Assembly (NCBI GenBank): GCA_002786505.1
Contig: PCTK01000092.1
Coordinates: 1 to 18,863 of the forward strand
Reading direction: 5' to 3'
Source of the DNA: Nitrospinae bacterium CG22_combo_CG10-13_8_21_14_all_47_10
Lineage (GTDB): Bacteria; Nitrospinota; Nitrospinia; Nitrospinales; VA-1
Length of the DNA stretch: 18,863 bases
Translations under genes and position numbers: made by a program
Notes under the pieces: model-generated
What the model saw: only the letters and a program-made list of their open reading frames with translations
Databases searched by the model: none
Told to the model about the DNA's origin: nothing
Part shown: positions 7,352 through 15,318 of the stretch, one piece after another
How positions within the stretch are numbered: position 1 is the first letter of the stretch
Layout of the letters: each line of letters starts with the position of its first letter

Positions 7352-7624
7352 ATGTTTTTTTTTCAACAACTCGGACCCAACCAGAAAATTCCTTTGGTGA
7401 CCAAACTTGCCCTGGTTTTCTGGATCATCCTAAGTTTGGCCCTTTTATCTTTTTTTGCGTTCAGCATATTTTTAATCGCCCTGATGGTTGGCCTGGTTTT
7501 ATTCACGGCCAACCTGTTCCAGAAAAAAAAGAGGCCGGGTGCCATCCTTAATTCTGACTTCCAAACCCGGCCCTATTCGCCACCACCCCGCAATATTAAG
7601 GATGATGACGTTATAGATATCTAA
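7352..7624 (+). CDS. Small membrane protein, unknown function
   Basis: 90 residues: two closely spaced hydrophobic helices (about 17-35 and 37-54), a basic stop-transfer KKKR (58-61), then a proline-rich cytoplasmic-type tail ending in an acidic KDDDVIDI. There is no Shine-Dalgarno sequence; TTG (7394) and GTG (7397) codons are possible later starts and would trim the N-terminus to just before the first helix. An acidic DDDVID-type tail occurs on various small inner-membrane proteins of proteobacteria, but I cannot name the family. It is monocistronic by position, between divergent and convergent neighbours. Confidence 0.6.
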   Translation: MFFFQQLGPNQKIPLVTKLALVFWIILSLALLSFFAFSIFLIALMVGLVLFTANLFQKKKRPGAILNSDFQTRPYSPPPRNIKDDDVIDI

Positions 7625-7663
7625 CCCGCAATATTGCATGAATATTCCCATGTAACGAAGCAG

Positions 7664-9058
7664 TTATTTTCTGGGTCGCTTATAAATATGTGTGGCTTCG
7701 CCGTAAAACACTTCAGCAGACTCCATGATTGTTTCAGAAAGCGTTGGGTGAGGGTGAATGGAGCGCGCCAGATCTTTGGCTTTCAAACCATTATCAACGG
7801 CCAGAACTCCTTCACCAATCAACTCCCCGGCCCCAACTCCAGATATTCCCATCCCCAGAACTTGTTCAGTATCTGGATCAAGGATTAGTTTGGTCACTCC
7901 ATCCGGTCTGCCAAGAGTCTGGGCTCTTCCCGATGCCGCCCAAGGAAATTTAGCGACTTGAACCCTCTGGTTTTTGCTTTGGGCTTCTGTTTCTGTCAAA
8001 CCGCACCAGGCGATTTCGGGGTCCGTAAAAACCACAGCAGGAACACTTCGCCTTTTTCGGTTGGCAGTTTCACCCGTAAGAACTTCGACAACTTCTTTTC
8101 CTTCGGAAGATGCTTTATGCGCCAGCATAGCCCCACCTATCACATCCCCAATAGCAAAAATGGAAGGCTCATCGGTCTGAAATCGATCATTCACCTGAAT
8201 AAATCCATTTTCATCCGTCATGATGTTTGTGGATTCCAGGCCCAAATCTATCGTGTTGGGTTTTCTGCCTACCGCTACCAGAATTCGGTCATAACTTCCA
8301 GCTTCCACATCTCCAGCAAATTGGACCGTAACTTGATCTTCATTTAACGCGCAGGAAACAACCTGGGTATTTAAAAAAATATCCTTGAATTGAGATTTAA
8401 TCCTGGAATATAAGGGACGAACCAAATCACGATCGACCCCGGGCAATATGTCACCCATCATTTCCACAACCGTCACCTGACTGCCTAGTGCGCCATACAC
8501 CGTTCCCATCTCCAACCCAATATACCCACCGCCAACCACCAGTAAACTCTGAGGGATTTCTTTCAATTCCAGCGCCGATGTCGAGGTCAAAGTCCGATCC
8601 CCCATACCGGTAAATAACGGAGGACAAACCGGTATGGACCCTGTCGCCAGAATGCAGTGATCGAAAAACATTGGCCCTTTACCGTCAATAACCAGATTAT
8701 TTCCATCAAGAAACCGGGCTTTCCCCGCTATAAACGCCACCCCCCGTTGTTTGCAAAGAGAACTAAGTCCATTGGCCATTTTACTGATGATTTCCTGGTT
8801 CCATTCACGGATCCTCCGCAAATCAATTTCAGGAGGTTGAAATTTCAAACCACAAGCCTCTGCATTCCGTGTTTCCTCAATCAATCGTGAAATGTGAAGC
8901 AGGGATTTGGACGGAATACAACCTCTATGCAGGCACACCCCGCCCGGCTTGAGATTTTCATCAATCAGGGTGACATCCATCCCCCTGTCTGCCGCCAGGA
9001 AGGCGGCGGTATAGCCTCCTGGCCCAGCGCCAATAACGACCACTCTTTTTTTATTCAT
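7664..9058 (-). CDS. lpdA: Dihydrolipoyl dehydrogenase (E3)
   Basis: FAD-dependent pyridine-nucleotide-disulfide oxidoreductase that reoxidises dihydrolipoamide with NAD+ in 2-oxoacid dehydrogenase complexes or the glycine cleavage system. Seen: N-terminal FAD-binding VIGAGPGGY (8-16), redox disulfide GGVCLHRGCIPSK with C42 and C47, NAD-binding VVGGGYIGLEMG, a second FAD motif FAIGDVIGG, and the C-terminal catalytic pair H437/E442 in HPTLSE. Length 464 is normal. The redox motif has VCLHRGC in place of the more usual TCLNVGC. It follows the 194-residue unknown gene by 22 bases and is last in the minus-strand cluster. No E1, E2 or GCV genes are in the window, so its complex cannot be told from context. 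Confidence 0.95.
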   Translation of the reverse strand: MNKKRVVVIGAGPGGYTAAFLAADRGMDVTLIDENLKPGGVCLHRGCIPSKSLLHISRLIEETRNAEACGLKFQPPEIDLRRIREWNQEIISKMANGLSSLCKQRGVAFIAGKARFLDGNNLVIDGKGPMFFDHCILATGSIPVCPPLFTGMGDRTLTSTSALELKEIPQSLLVVGGGYIGLEMGTVYGALGSQVTVVEMMGDILPGVDRDLVRPLYSRIKSQFKDIFLNTQVVSCALNEDQVTVQFAGDVEAGSYDRILVAVGRKPNTIDLGLESTNIMTDENGFIQVNDRFQTDEPSIFAIGDVIGGAMLAHKASSEGKEVVEVLTGETANRKRRSVPAVVFTDPEIAWCGLTETEAQSKNQRVQVAKFPWAASGRAQTLGRPDGVTKLILDPDTEQVLGMGISGVGAGELIGEGVLAVDNGLKAKDLARSIHPHPTLSETIMESAEVFYGEATHIYKRPRK

Positions 9059-9080
9059 AAGGTTAAATCAATTTCTTTAA

Positions 9081-9665
9081 TTAACGGTGTCTTTTGCGGC
9101 TCAGTTGCTCCCAAACCCTTGGCCCAGCTTTGGAACCCACCTTACCAAACATATAATGAAAAAGTTTTTGAGCATCCTGTTTGCCAACATGTTTGCCAAC
9201 AAGCCGGGAGACAATGGATTCTTCTATCTGCAAAAAGGGTTGCAATTGCTTGCCAACCTTTTTCACAATCTGCAGGTTGCTGAGGTCAGACGCAGGTTTG
9301 GCTGGGGAAACCAACCCAGTGCCTTTTCGATTGATATTTTTAGAGACCAAACTTTCTGTTTGACCTAAAAGCGGCTTCTTGTTTAAGTCTTTATAACCTA
9401 TAAAATAGGCCAGGGCGAATCCTGACTCCGCAGAACTCAATTCCTCAAGATCGCTTCGGACCCTTGCAATCAGATTTTCCGGGTCCACGTCCCCGTTCCT
9501 CCATTGCCAGATATTTTCGACTTTTGAAACCAGCAATCCAAGGTCGGCAAGATGCCGCAAAAAGGATTCGGTAATTTCCTCGCTCAGATCATCAGGGACG
9601 ATGAACTCGACAAAAAAACTTATCCACTCAGGCAAGCTCATAGTGTTTGAATAATTTTTTTCCAT
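9081..9665 (-). CDS. Hypothetical 194-residue soluble protein
   Basis: No family recognised. The N-terminal half (to about 90) is mostly helical-looking and acidic with scattered aromatics (SLPEWISFFVEFIVPDDL, then WQWRNG at 53-58). A middle Ser/Pro/Lys linker (about 100-128) leads to a basic C-terminal domain (130-194) rich in Lys/Gly/Arg, ending RKRHR, with repeated VGKxVGKQ-type text. There is no signal peptide or membrane helix. The basic end might bind nucleic acid or another anion, which is speculation. It lies between the MOSC gene (51-base gap) and lpdA (22-base gap) on the same strand, suggesting one operon. The ATG at 9665 is used; the ATG at codon 9 is an alternative. Confidence 0.65.
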   Translation of the reverse strand: MEKNYSNTMSLPEWISFFVEFIVPDDLSEEITESFLRHLADLGLLVSKVENIWQWRNGDVDPENLIARVRSDLEELSSAESGFALAYFIGYKDLNKKPLLGQTESLVSKNINRKGTGLVSPAKPASDLSNLQIVKKVGKQLQPFLQIEESIVSRLVGKHVGKQDAQKLFHYMFGKVGSKAGPRVWEQLSRKRHR

Positions 9666-9716
9666 AAATCATCTTTCGTGAGCCCTTTAAACCAAATATC
9701 CAGGCACTGATATTTT

Positions 9717-10364
9717 TCAGAGATCCGCGTGTTTACTCAAACGCTTTTGAAACATTTCCCTCCAATCCTCTGACAAAGCCGGAAGAGAAATCAATTCTTG
9801 CATGTGCTGAATATTAGCCCCTCCTTTACGCAAAAGAGCATTAGCCTTTTCAATTGAAAACTGACCTGCATGAATTCTTTTCATGAGCGCGCCAGCCTCT
9901 AACAAACCGGGTCTGAGAACCCGAAAATAGTAACCGCTAAAACCTGTTTTTTTAACGGCGCAGGCCATAGTCTGATCGTTAAAAACCTTATTCAGTTTAT
10001 GACACGGCTGGCGGGGTTGTGAAACCTCAATTTGGGCCGAACCTATCTCAAAAATATCACCAATATTGATCTCCCTTTCAGGCATACCCGTCAAGCTCAA
10101 GTTCTCTCCAAAAGAGGCGGGCAAAATTTCACGTTGTAATTTATCACTCCAATAGGGAAAGTGGTCAATGCAGTAGGCGCATACAGCCTTATCCTTCCCT
10201 CCATGAATTCGGGTATCGCCAACACCATCCCCCTCAAATCCAAGATAATCCAAAAATACAGGCTGGGAAACGGGCACTTTAAAAAATCCTGACCTGATTT
10301 TTTGGGGGCTTCCATCTAATGAAACATGGGCGGGAAAGGCAATGTTAATAGAAACGATCTTCAA
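9717..10364 (-). CDS. MOSC domain protein (YiiM-like)
   Basis: 215 residues. The MOSC beta-barrel spans about 1-160 with GDTRIHGGKDKAV (49-61), FGENLSLTG (85-93), INIGDIFEIG (99-108) and SQPRQPCHKL (115-124), where C121 is the conserved cysteine expected to bind a molybdenum/sulfur group. The C-terminal part (165-215) matches the helical 3-alpha domain of YiiM/YuaD proteins. Family members reduce N-hydroxylated compounds or carry sulfur for molybdenum cofactor. The start is TTG at 10364, with an in-frame TAA directly upstream, so nothing longer is possible; the MKIVSIN opening fits the family. A GGAGG (complement of 10380-10384) sits 15 bases away, further than usual. It is likely the first gene of the unit with the 194-residue protein and lpdA. 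Confidence 0.88.
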   Translation of the reverse strand: MKIVSINIAFPAHVSLDGSPQKIRSGFFKVPVSQPVFLDYLGFEGDGVGDTRIHGGKDKAVCAYCIDHFPYWSDKLQREILPASFGENLSLTGMPEREINIGDIFEIGSAQIEVSQPRQPCHKLNKVFNDQTMACAVKKTGFSGYYFRVLRPGLLEAGALMKRIHAGQFSIEKANALLRKGGANIQHMQELISLPALSEDWREMFQKRLSKHADL

Positions 10365-10390
10365 TTACGGTTGTTTTAACCTCCGAATTC

Positions 10391-10421
10391 TAAAAATCCG
10401 TCAAATTTAAATTTGGCGGAT
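10391..10421 (-). terminator. Intrinsic terminator after the GGDEF regulator gene
   Basis: On the minus strand ATCCGCCAAATTT is followed directly by AAATTTGACGGAT (10396-10421), a 13-base stem with one C-A mismatch whose AT centre would open as a loop, then TTTTTA (10391-10396). It lies 36 bases past the stop of the GGDEF gene and before the MOSC gene, separating the two transcripts. The plus-strand reading lacks a clean T-run. Confidence 0.6.
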
Positions 10422-10456
10422 ACTTTAACAAATAAAACAAGATAAACACTAACGGT

Positions 10457-12397
10457 TTAATGAGGTGATGTGGGTAGTTTATAGAATTGAAAACAGTCTC
10501 TACCACTATTTTTTGCCAAATAAAGAGCGTCATCAGCACACTTTATCAGGCCTTTTGAATCCTTTGCATGTTCGGGAAACAAACCAATACCTACACTCAT
10601 TGTTATAGTGAGCTCATGTTCATTAATAAAAATTGGAGGCCGAATTTTATCCAAAAGTTTTTGCGCCAGTTTTCCGGCATCTTTATGGCTGGAAATTTCC
10701 GGCAGGAGCAGAATAAACTCATCTCCACCCAAACGGGCCACGGTATCCTGCTGACGCAAACATTCTTTCAGCCGGTTGCCCACCTCCTGCAAAAGTTTGT
10801 CCCCAACATCGTGCCCCAAGCTATCATTAATTTGCTTAAAGTGGTCAAAGTCGATATACAACAAACCCACCAGGCCATTATTTCGTTGAGCCTGAAGCAA
10901 TGCCATTTCCAATCTGTCATGTAATAAAATTCTATTAGGCAGACCCGTTAGGGAGTCATGATAAGCCATGTCTCGCATGGCGCTTTCAGTCCTTTTTCTT
11001 TCCAATTCCGCCCCGGCCCGTGCCGCAAATATTTTAAGTATGGAAAGGGTACGTTTTTTATCCAGCATGGGTTTGTCATCCATGACTGCCAAAAATCCGA
11101 TAATTTTATATTGTGAGTCAAAACAGGGGACCCCAGCATAACTGACAATTCTAGCAGAGAACATGCCATGAAATTTTGGATACGATTTTTCAATATTTCT
11201 TGAATAAAATGCCAGCATTCCCGCCAGAACTTCTTCCCCAGGGGTATCCATTGCATTAAAATTTTTCTTTTCAACAAAATCACCATTTCCCCAACCGGCA
11301 AGGGTCGAACACTGAAATTCCTTAAAATTGAGGGATTCATTAACGAAAGCATATTTCACCGGAAGTGCTTTAGCCAGGTGACGGACCAATGACCGGAAAA
11401 ACTCATCACCTACCCTGGAAGAGGTGCCTTCTACTATTTCCCTGAAAGCTTCTTCCTCAATCTGGCGCTTAATCTCCCCTCCAATACTGGCAACAACGGC
11501 TTCTAAAATAGACTTTTCATTTTCTAACCAAATCCGGTCAACACTTTTTGAGCCCAAAGCTACAAAACCCCAATAATTAGAACTTATTTCCAAGGGAATT
11601 ATAAATAAAGACCTTATATTTAAATGTTTAAATAATTTTCCTGGAAAATTAGACCCTTGCTTTTCACGAGTCAAAACGGATTGTTTCTTAACCAAAGGTG
11701 GATAAACTTCTTCGATACCCAATTCCGCATAGCTTTGTTCAGCTTTAGGACTAATTCCCAATAAACTGCTTTTATCAAGCCAGATAAACTCAAGACTGCA
11801 TTGTGGAATTTTCCCGGAATTCCGGGAATGCTTAAAAATAAAAGCCCCTTCCAGATTTGCGGTTTTTCCCAATTCCTCCAGAGCCTCGCTGATAGCTGAA
11901 TGGAACTCAGGAACCGTCAATAATTTAAAGGTCGCGTTTGAAACACCTTGCAATAATTCACCTTGAACCTTAAGAGAGTGTTCAGCGGCTTTCCTTTGTT
12001 TCTTCTCATCTTGAATTTTTATCGCGGATCGTATAGAACTGGCCAAACCCTCTACGGAAAGGTTCGACTTGTTTATATAATCTGTGGCCCCCGCTTTCAT
12101 AACTTCCACAGCTTTCTCCTGGTCACCCTGGGCAGTCAAAAATATTACCGGAGTAGTAATATCCTGTTTATTTAAATGTTCAAGTATTGAGAGTCCATCC
12201 GTTTTTCCCAAATGAAAGTCCAGAAGAAAAATATCGTGTTCGCCGCTATCTATAAGGGGGATGGCCTCTTCGCTCTTTGTCACATAGTCCAAAAACAATT
12301 TAGATTCCGGCAAACCTTCCTTCAGCATCTCTTTGACCAGGAAAATATCGTCTTCGTCATCATCGACAACGAGCACTCTTAACGGTTTATTTTTCAT
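10457..12397 (-). CDS. Response regulator with REC, sensor (GAF-like) and GGDEF diguanylate cyclase domains
   Basis: 646 residues, cytoplasmic. REC domain 5-128: acidic cluster D12-D14, phospho-acceptor D60 in LLDFHLG, T88 and K110. A short coiled helix (129-150) leads to two GAF-like regions (about 150-310 and 320-465), recognised by pattern only (SLFIIPLEISSNYWGFVALG; YAGVPCFDSQYKIIGFLAVMD). GGDEF domain about 470-640: DSLTGLPNR (481-489), the metal/substrate segment YIDFDHFKQIND, active site GGDEF (557-561) and an intact inhibitory I-site RQQD (548-551). It should therefore make cyclic di-GMP under phosphorelay and ligand control with product inhibition. There is no EAL domain and no adjacent histidine kinase, so its kinase is encoded elsewhere. 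No good Shine-Dalgarno sequence precedes the ATG. Confidence 0.92.
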   Translation of the reverse strand: MKNKPLRVLVVDDDEDDIFLVKEMLKEGLPESKLFLDYVTKSEEAIPLIDSGEHDIFLLDFHLGKTDGLSILEHLNKQDITTPVIFLTAQGDQEKAVEVMKAGATDYINKSNLSVEGLASSIRSAIKIQDEKKQRKAAEHSLKVQGELLQGVSNATFKLLTVPEFHSAISEALEELGKTANLEGAFIFKHSRNSGKIPQCSLEFIWLDKSSLLGISPKAEQSYAELGIEEVYPPLVKKQSVLTREKQGSNFPGKLFKHLNIRSLFIIPLEISSNYWGFVALGSKSVDRIWLENEKSILEAVVASIGGEIKRQIEEEAFREIVEGTSSRVGDEFFRSLVRHLAKALPVKYAFVNESLNFKEFQCSTLAGWGNGDFVEKKNFNAMDTPGEEVLAGMLAFYSRNIEKSYPKFHGMFSARIVSYAGVPCFDSQYKIIGFLAVMDDKPMLDKKRTLSILKIFAARAGAELERKRTESAMRDMAYHDSLTGLPNRILLHDRLEMALLQAQRNNGLVGLLYIDFDHFKQINDSLGHDVGDKLLQEVGNRLKECLRQQDTVARLGGDEFILLLPEISSHKDAGKLAQKLLDKIRPPIFINEHELTITMSVGIGLFPEHAKDSKGLIKCADDALYLAKNSGRDCFQFYKLPTSPH

Positions 12398-12501
12398 CGC
12401 AAATTGAGAAAAGGTCTGGCATTTAGAAAATATTAGAAACCTGTGTATACAGTCCCGATTTCACACGATAACTCAAATGCCCTTGAATATCAATACGAGG
12501 G

Positions 12502-13470
12502 TCAGGGCATCCAAAGGTATAAAAAATAGGGACTTAAGGTACTTTTATCCAAACCGAGATTTAAATTAATAAGGCTAAAGGCAGGAGATTGCGGAGAAAT
12601 TGAATAAAGATTAGATTTATAATCCCCTTCACGCTGGTATGTAACAACCTTCAGGTGGGGCTTCTCAAGTTTAAGCTTAATCCGATCAACAGTATCCGAG
12701 ATATAACCAATCCGGTCAATGAGATTGAGTTTCATCGCCTGCTGTGAGTCAAAAACGCGTCCATCAGCAAGAGGTTTCACATCTTCCAAACCAAGTGCGG
12801 TTCTGTTTTCAGCAATAATGGTGACAAATCGGGTATGAAAATTATCAATGGTGTCTTGAAAAAGTTTTCGTTCCTCATCGGTGAAAGATCTAAATGGAGA
12901 CATGAAATCTTTTTTATCTCCAGACTTCACAACTTCCCAATCCACACCTATTTTTTCCATCAGGTTTTCCAGGTTAACTTTTAGCGCTATCACACCAATG
13001 CTACCAATCAAGGAAGTAGGATGCCCAGCAATTTCATCCCCGGCAAGGGCCACATAATAGCCGCCGGAAGCGGCAAGATCCATAATATGAACATAGATTG
13101 GAATTCCATGTTTCCTTTTATAAGTCACTAGTTCATGCAATATGATATCGCTGGCAGTCACCGTGCCGCCAGGACTATTGACCTTAACCAAAAGAGCCCT
13201 GATGTCGTCATCCTTCTCTGCCTTGGAAAGGATTTCGCGGACCTGTTCCACCATTCCCAATTCTGTCGTAGCACCCGTGAAGGCATGATCTTTTTTATTG
13301 TGGATCACTCCCTGCAAATCTATCAGGAGTAATTTTTCAGGCCCCTCCCCTTCCAGCACCGTTTCTTCCAGAGGCCCCATAGTCGGGCCTAGTTGAATCG
13401 ACGCACAGGCAGAGGCGAAGAAGACAGCAGTAAACAGAACCAAACCAGGTTTTATGTATTCTTTTAACAT
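12502..13470 (-). CDS. sppA: S49 family signal peptide peptidase-like protease, predicted lipoprotein
   Basis: 322 residues, the short SppA form. The N-terminus has a hydrophobic stretch (9-19) ending in ASAC with C22 as a plausible lipidation cysteine, instead of the usual plain membrane anchor. The protease core shows VKVNSPGGTVTASD (95-108), the nucleophile S135 in DLAASGGYY, TSLIGSIGV (152-160) and the general-base lysine K187 in KSGDKKDFMSP; the Ser-Lys spacing of 52 equals that recalled for B. subtilis SppA. SppA degrades cleaved signal peptides and membrane-associated peptides. The ATG lies 11 bases after the stop of the coiled-coil gene, so it is co-transcribed as the third gene after the SUMF1-like and coiled-coil genes. 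The C-terminal 60 residues are non-catalytic and variable. Confidence 0.9.
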   Translation of the reverse strand: MLKEYIKPGLVLFTAVFFASACASIQLGPTMGPLEETVLEGEGPEKLLLIDLQGVIHNKKDHAFTGATTELGMVEQVREILSKAEKDDDIRALLVKVNSPGGTVTASDIILHELVTYKRKHGIPIYVHIMDLAASGGYYVALAGDEIAGHPTSLIGSIGVIALKVNLENLMEKIGVDWEVVKSGDKKDFMSPFRSFTDEERKLFQDTIDNFHTRFVTIIAENRTALGLEDVKPLADGRVFDSQQAMKLNLIDRIGYISDTVDRIKLKLEKPHLKVVTYQREGDYKSNLYSISPQSPAFSLINLNLGLDKSTLSPYFLYLWMP

Positions 13471-13481
13471 TTTAAAATAGT

Positions 13482-14390
13482 TTAAGTTAAAACACTCCAG
13501 AAAGGTTCCAAGGTATTCTGAAAGGGTTCCGGATCCGCTTCGGACTTGAAAATTTTATCGAGATTATTGCGAATCTTGAGGATGACCTCTTCATTACGCT
13601 TTTCTTTTTCCAAGGTAGCCTGCTTGGTCAAGTCATGCAAACAAAGAACAATTTCTTTAAGGTTTAAATTTAATTTTGCGGCGCGCATTTTTGTTTCCTT
13701 GCGCTGATCGACGGAGCGACCAGACCAAACTGAACTTTCAACAGACTTGATTTTATCCACATACATTTTGATAATATCATTTATCGGAATCAAAGACACT
13801 TCCTCTAAACCAGAGTCCTTCAGCTTTTTACAAAGAATATGCAGGTTCTGCAACGGGTCAATAACCTGTAAGTCAATCAATACAGATTCATCCACACCAT
13901 ATAATCTGCTCAATTCAGAGGGTTGAATTTTTTCAGAGGAACCGATCTCATCCTCAAGTTTCTGTTGCAAATTTGTTACTTCCGTGTCCACCGAAATTTT
14001 TGCCGCCTGGAGGTTTAGTGATACTCTTTCATCAAATTCTTCCACGCTTCTTCTTTGCAAGTGAACATCCCTGTATTTCTTTTTTAAATCCTCCAGGACA
14101 CATTCAACTTCTGTATTCCAACTGGCCCTCAACTTATTAGCCCTGACGCTATCAAGCGGCACAAGATATTTAAGCCTCACTTTCCTTTCAATCGTGACAA
14201 GCCCTCTTATGAGGGAACGTATCAATCGTTCGTAAGAATCAAGCTGGGCATCCAGATGCTCTTGAGAATGCTTCTGATTGGATTTGGTAAATTTAATATT
14301 GTTCTTTTTCAAACGTACCGAATTTTCGGCTAAGAGAGAAGTGCATTTATCCCTCTCCATAATATCCAAGGTCTTATCAAGATCTTCCAT
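13482..14390 (-). CDS. Coiled-coil protein, unknown function
   Basis: 302 residues, strongly helical and charged, with heptad-like stretches across about 40-155 (for example SVEEFDERVSLNLQAAKISV and the VTNLQQKLEDEI that follows) and again at 240-285 (Lys/Glu-rich). A proline-containing interruption lies near 155-200. There is no signal peptide or membrane segment, so it is predicted cytoplasmic even though the neighbouring genes encode secreted proteins. I recognise no family. It lies 37 bases after the SUMF1-like gene and 11 before sppA, on the same strand, so co-expression is likely. Possible roles are scaffold or adaptor; nothing in the sequence decides this. Confidence 0.7.
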   Translation of the reverse strand: MEDLDKTLDIMERDKCTSLLAENSVRLKKNNIKFTKSNQKHSQEHLDAQLDSYERLIRSLIRGLVTIERKVRLKYLVPLDSVRANKLRASWNTEVECVLEDLKKKYRDVHLQRRSVEEFDERVSLNLQAAKISVDTEVTNLQQKLEDEIGSSEKIQPSELSRLYGVDESVLIDLQVIDPLQNLHILCKKLKDSGLEEVSLIPINDIIKMYVDKIKSVESSVWSGRSVDQRKETKMRAAKLNLNLKEIVLCLHDLTKQATLEKEKRNEEVILKIRNNLDKIFKSEADPEPFQNTLEPFWSVLT

Positions 14391-14427
14391 AGTTAAATTT
14401 CAAAAATAGTGTTAGTGGGTTGAGGTA

Positions 14428-15195
14428 TTAATCGGCGCTTTTGGCACAACGACACCCAATCCCATAATAGTCTTTGGCGTCACTATCCCCATAGCGGCTG
14501 GAGGATCTAAGATAAACGGGAAGACTGTTCCAAGCCCCCCCGCGAATAACGTGGTACTTTCCTTTATCTGGCCCTTTGGGGTTTTTATAGTCCCCTTTCT
14601 TATAATATTTTTTATCATACCAATCATAAACCCATTCAGCAACATTGCCCCCCAGGTCGAACACCCCATCAGGACTTTTGCCCTGATCAAAACTACCGAC
14701 ATCGGAAAGCACAGTCCCCTTTTGAATAAAACAACAATTGCCGAAATTGGCTCGCTCACCATTGGGAGGTTCATTGCCCCAAGGATAGCTTCGGTTCTCA
14801 ATACCTTTTGCCGAACGTTCCCATTCTGCCTCAGTGGGCAAGCGTTTACCCTTCCATTCACAATATTTTTTGCAACGCTTCCATTGGAGCCCAAAAACAG
14901 GTTTGTTCACCATATCGGGCCGAGGCTTGCGATCATTCCAGCCCGTTATGGTCGGGTATTGCTTAGAATTGGCAACCAAATATTCCTCAAAATCCTTGAA
15001 CGTCACTTCATATTTATCAATATAGAAGGCATCCAGATAAACCTTGTGACGGGGGCGCTCATTGGATTTTCCTACCCCTTCAGGGCTACCCATCTCGAAT
15101 TCTCCTGAGGGAATATATGCCATCTCAGGATAAGGATTGGCCTCAGCCCAGGAAAAGAAGAGCAGAGCTGGCAAAATAAAAAAAAACGGTTTCAT
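14428..15195 (-). CDS. Secreted SUMF1/formylglycine-generating-enzyme-like protein lacking the catalytic cysteines
   Basis: 255 residues with a signal peptide (about 1-19, ending AEA or EAN) followed by a complete SUMF1-type domain: MAYIPSGEFEMGS (25-37), FYIDKYEVT (57-65), GKRLPTEAEWERSAKG (116-131), PWGNE (138-142), GVFDLGGNVAEWVYDWY (177-193) and RGGAWNS (218-224). In true FGE the C-terminal RGGSWxCxxxYC supplies two copper-binding active-site cysteines; here these are S224 and L229. Other cysteines (C154, C155, C248, C250) are not at those positions. It is therefore more likely a structural or ligand-binding SUMF1 relative, of which many exist in bacteria. AGG lies a few bases before the ATG. 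It is first of a minus-strand cluster with the coiled-coil and sppA genes. Confidence 0.88.
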   Translation of the reverse strand: MKPFFFILPALLFFSWAEANPYPEMAYIPSGEFEMGSPEGVGKSNERPRHKVYLDAFYIDKYEVTFKDFEEYLVANSKQYPTITGWNDRKPRPDMVNKPVFGLQWKRCKKYCEWKGKRLPTEAEWERSAKGIENRSYPWGNEPPNGERANFGNCCFIQKGTVLSDVGSFDQGKSPDGVFDLGGNVAEWVYDWYDKKYYKKGDYKNPKGPDKGKYHVIRGGAWNSLPVYLRSSSRYGDSDAKDYYGIGCRCAKSAD

Positions 15196-15318
15196 ATGCC
15201 TGATTTGTTATGTTTAAAACCCACTATTTATTGAGCCTGAAAGTTTAAAAGCTTATTATAGAGCAAATAATGGAAGCCATTGTCCCGCAAACCCAACATT
15301 TCTCCCAACTTTTTATCC

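Noticed and set aside
7588..7637. CCCGCAATATT occurring at 7588 and 7625, the second copy within the palindrome GCAATATTGC
   Set aside because: Two short copies, one inside a coding region; no further copies or structure were seen, so chance is the simpler explanation.
7958..8347. A 129-residue plus-strand open frame within lpdA
   Set aside because: The minus-strand frame encodes all dihydrolipoyl dehydrogenase motifs; the opposite frame shows no recognisable features.
14551..15108. A 185-residue open frame on the plus strand opposite the SUMF1-like gene
   Set aside because: It is fully antisense to a clearly conserved protein, has a hydrophobic low-information translation and no family features, so it is a shadow frame.
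14428..15195. Calling this gene a true formylglycine-generating enzyme
   Set aside because: Both catalytic cysteine positions are replaced (Ser224, Leu229) and no sulfatase gene is nearby.
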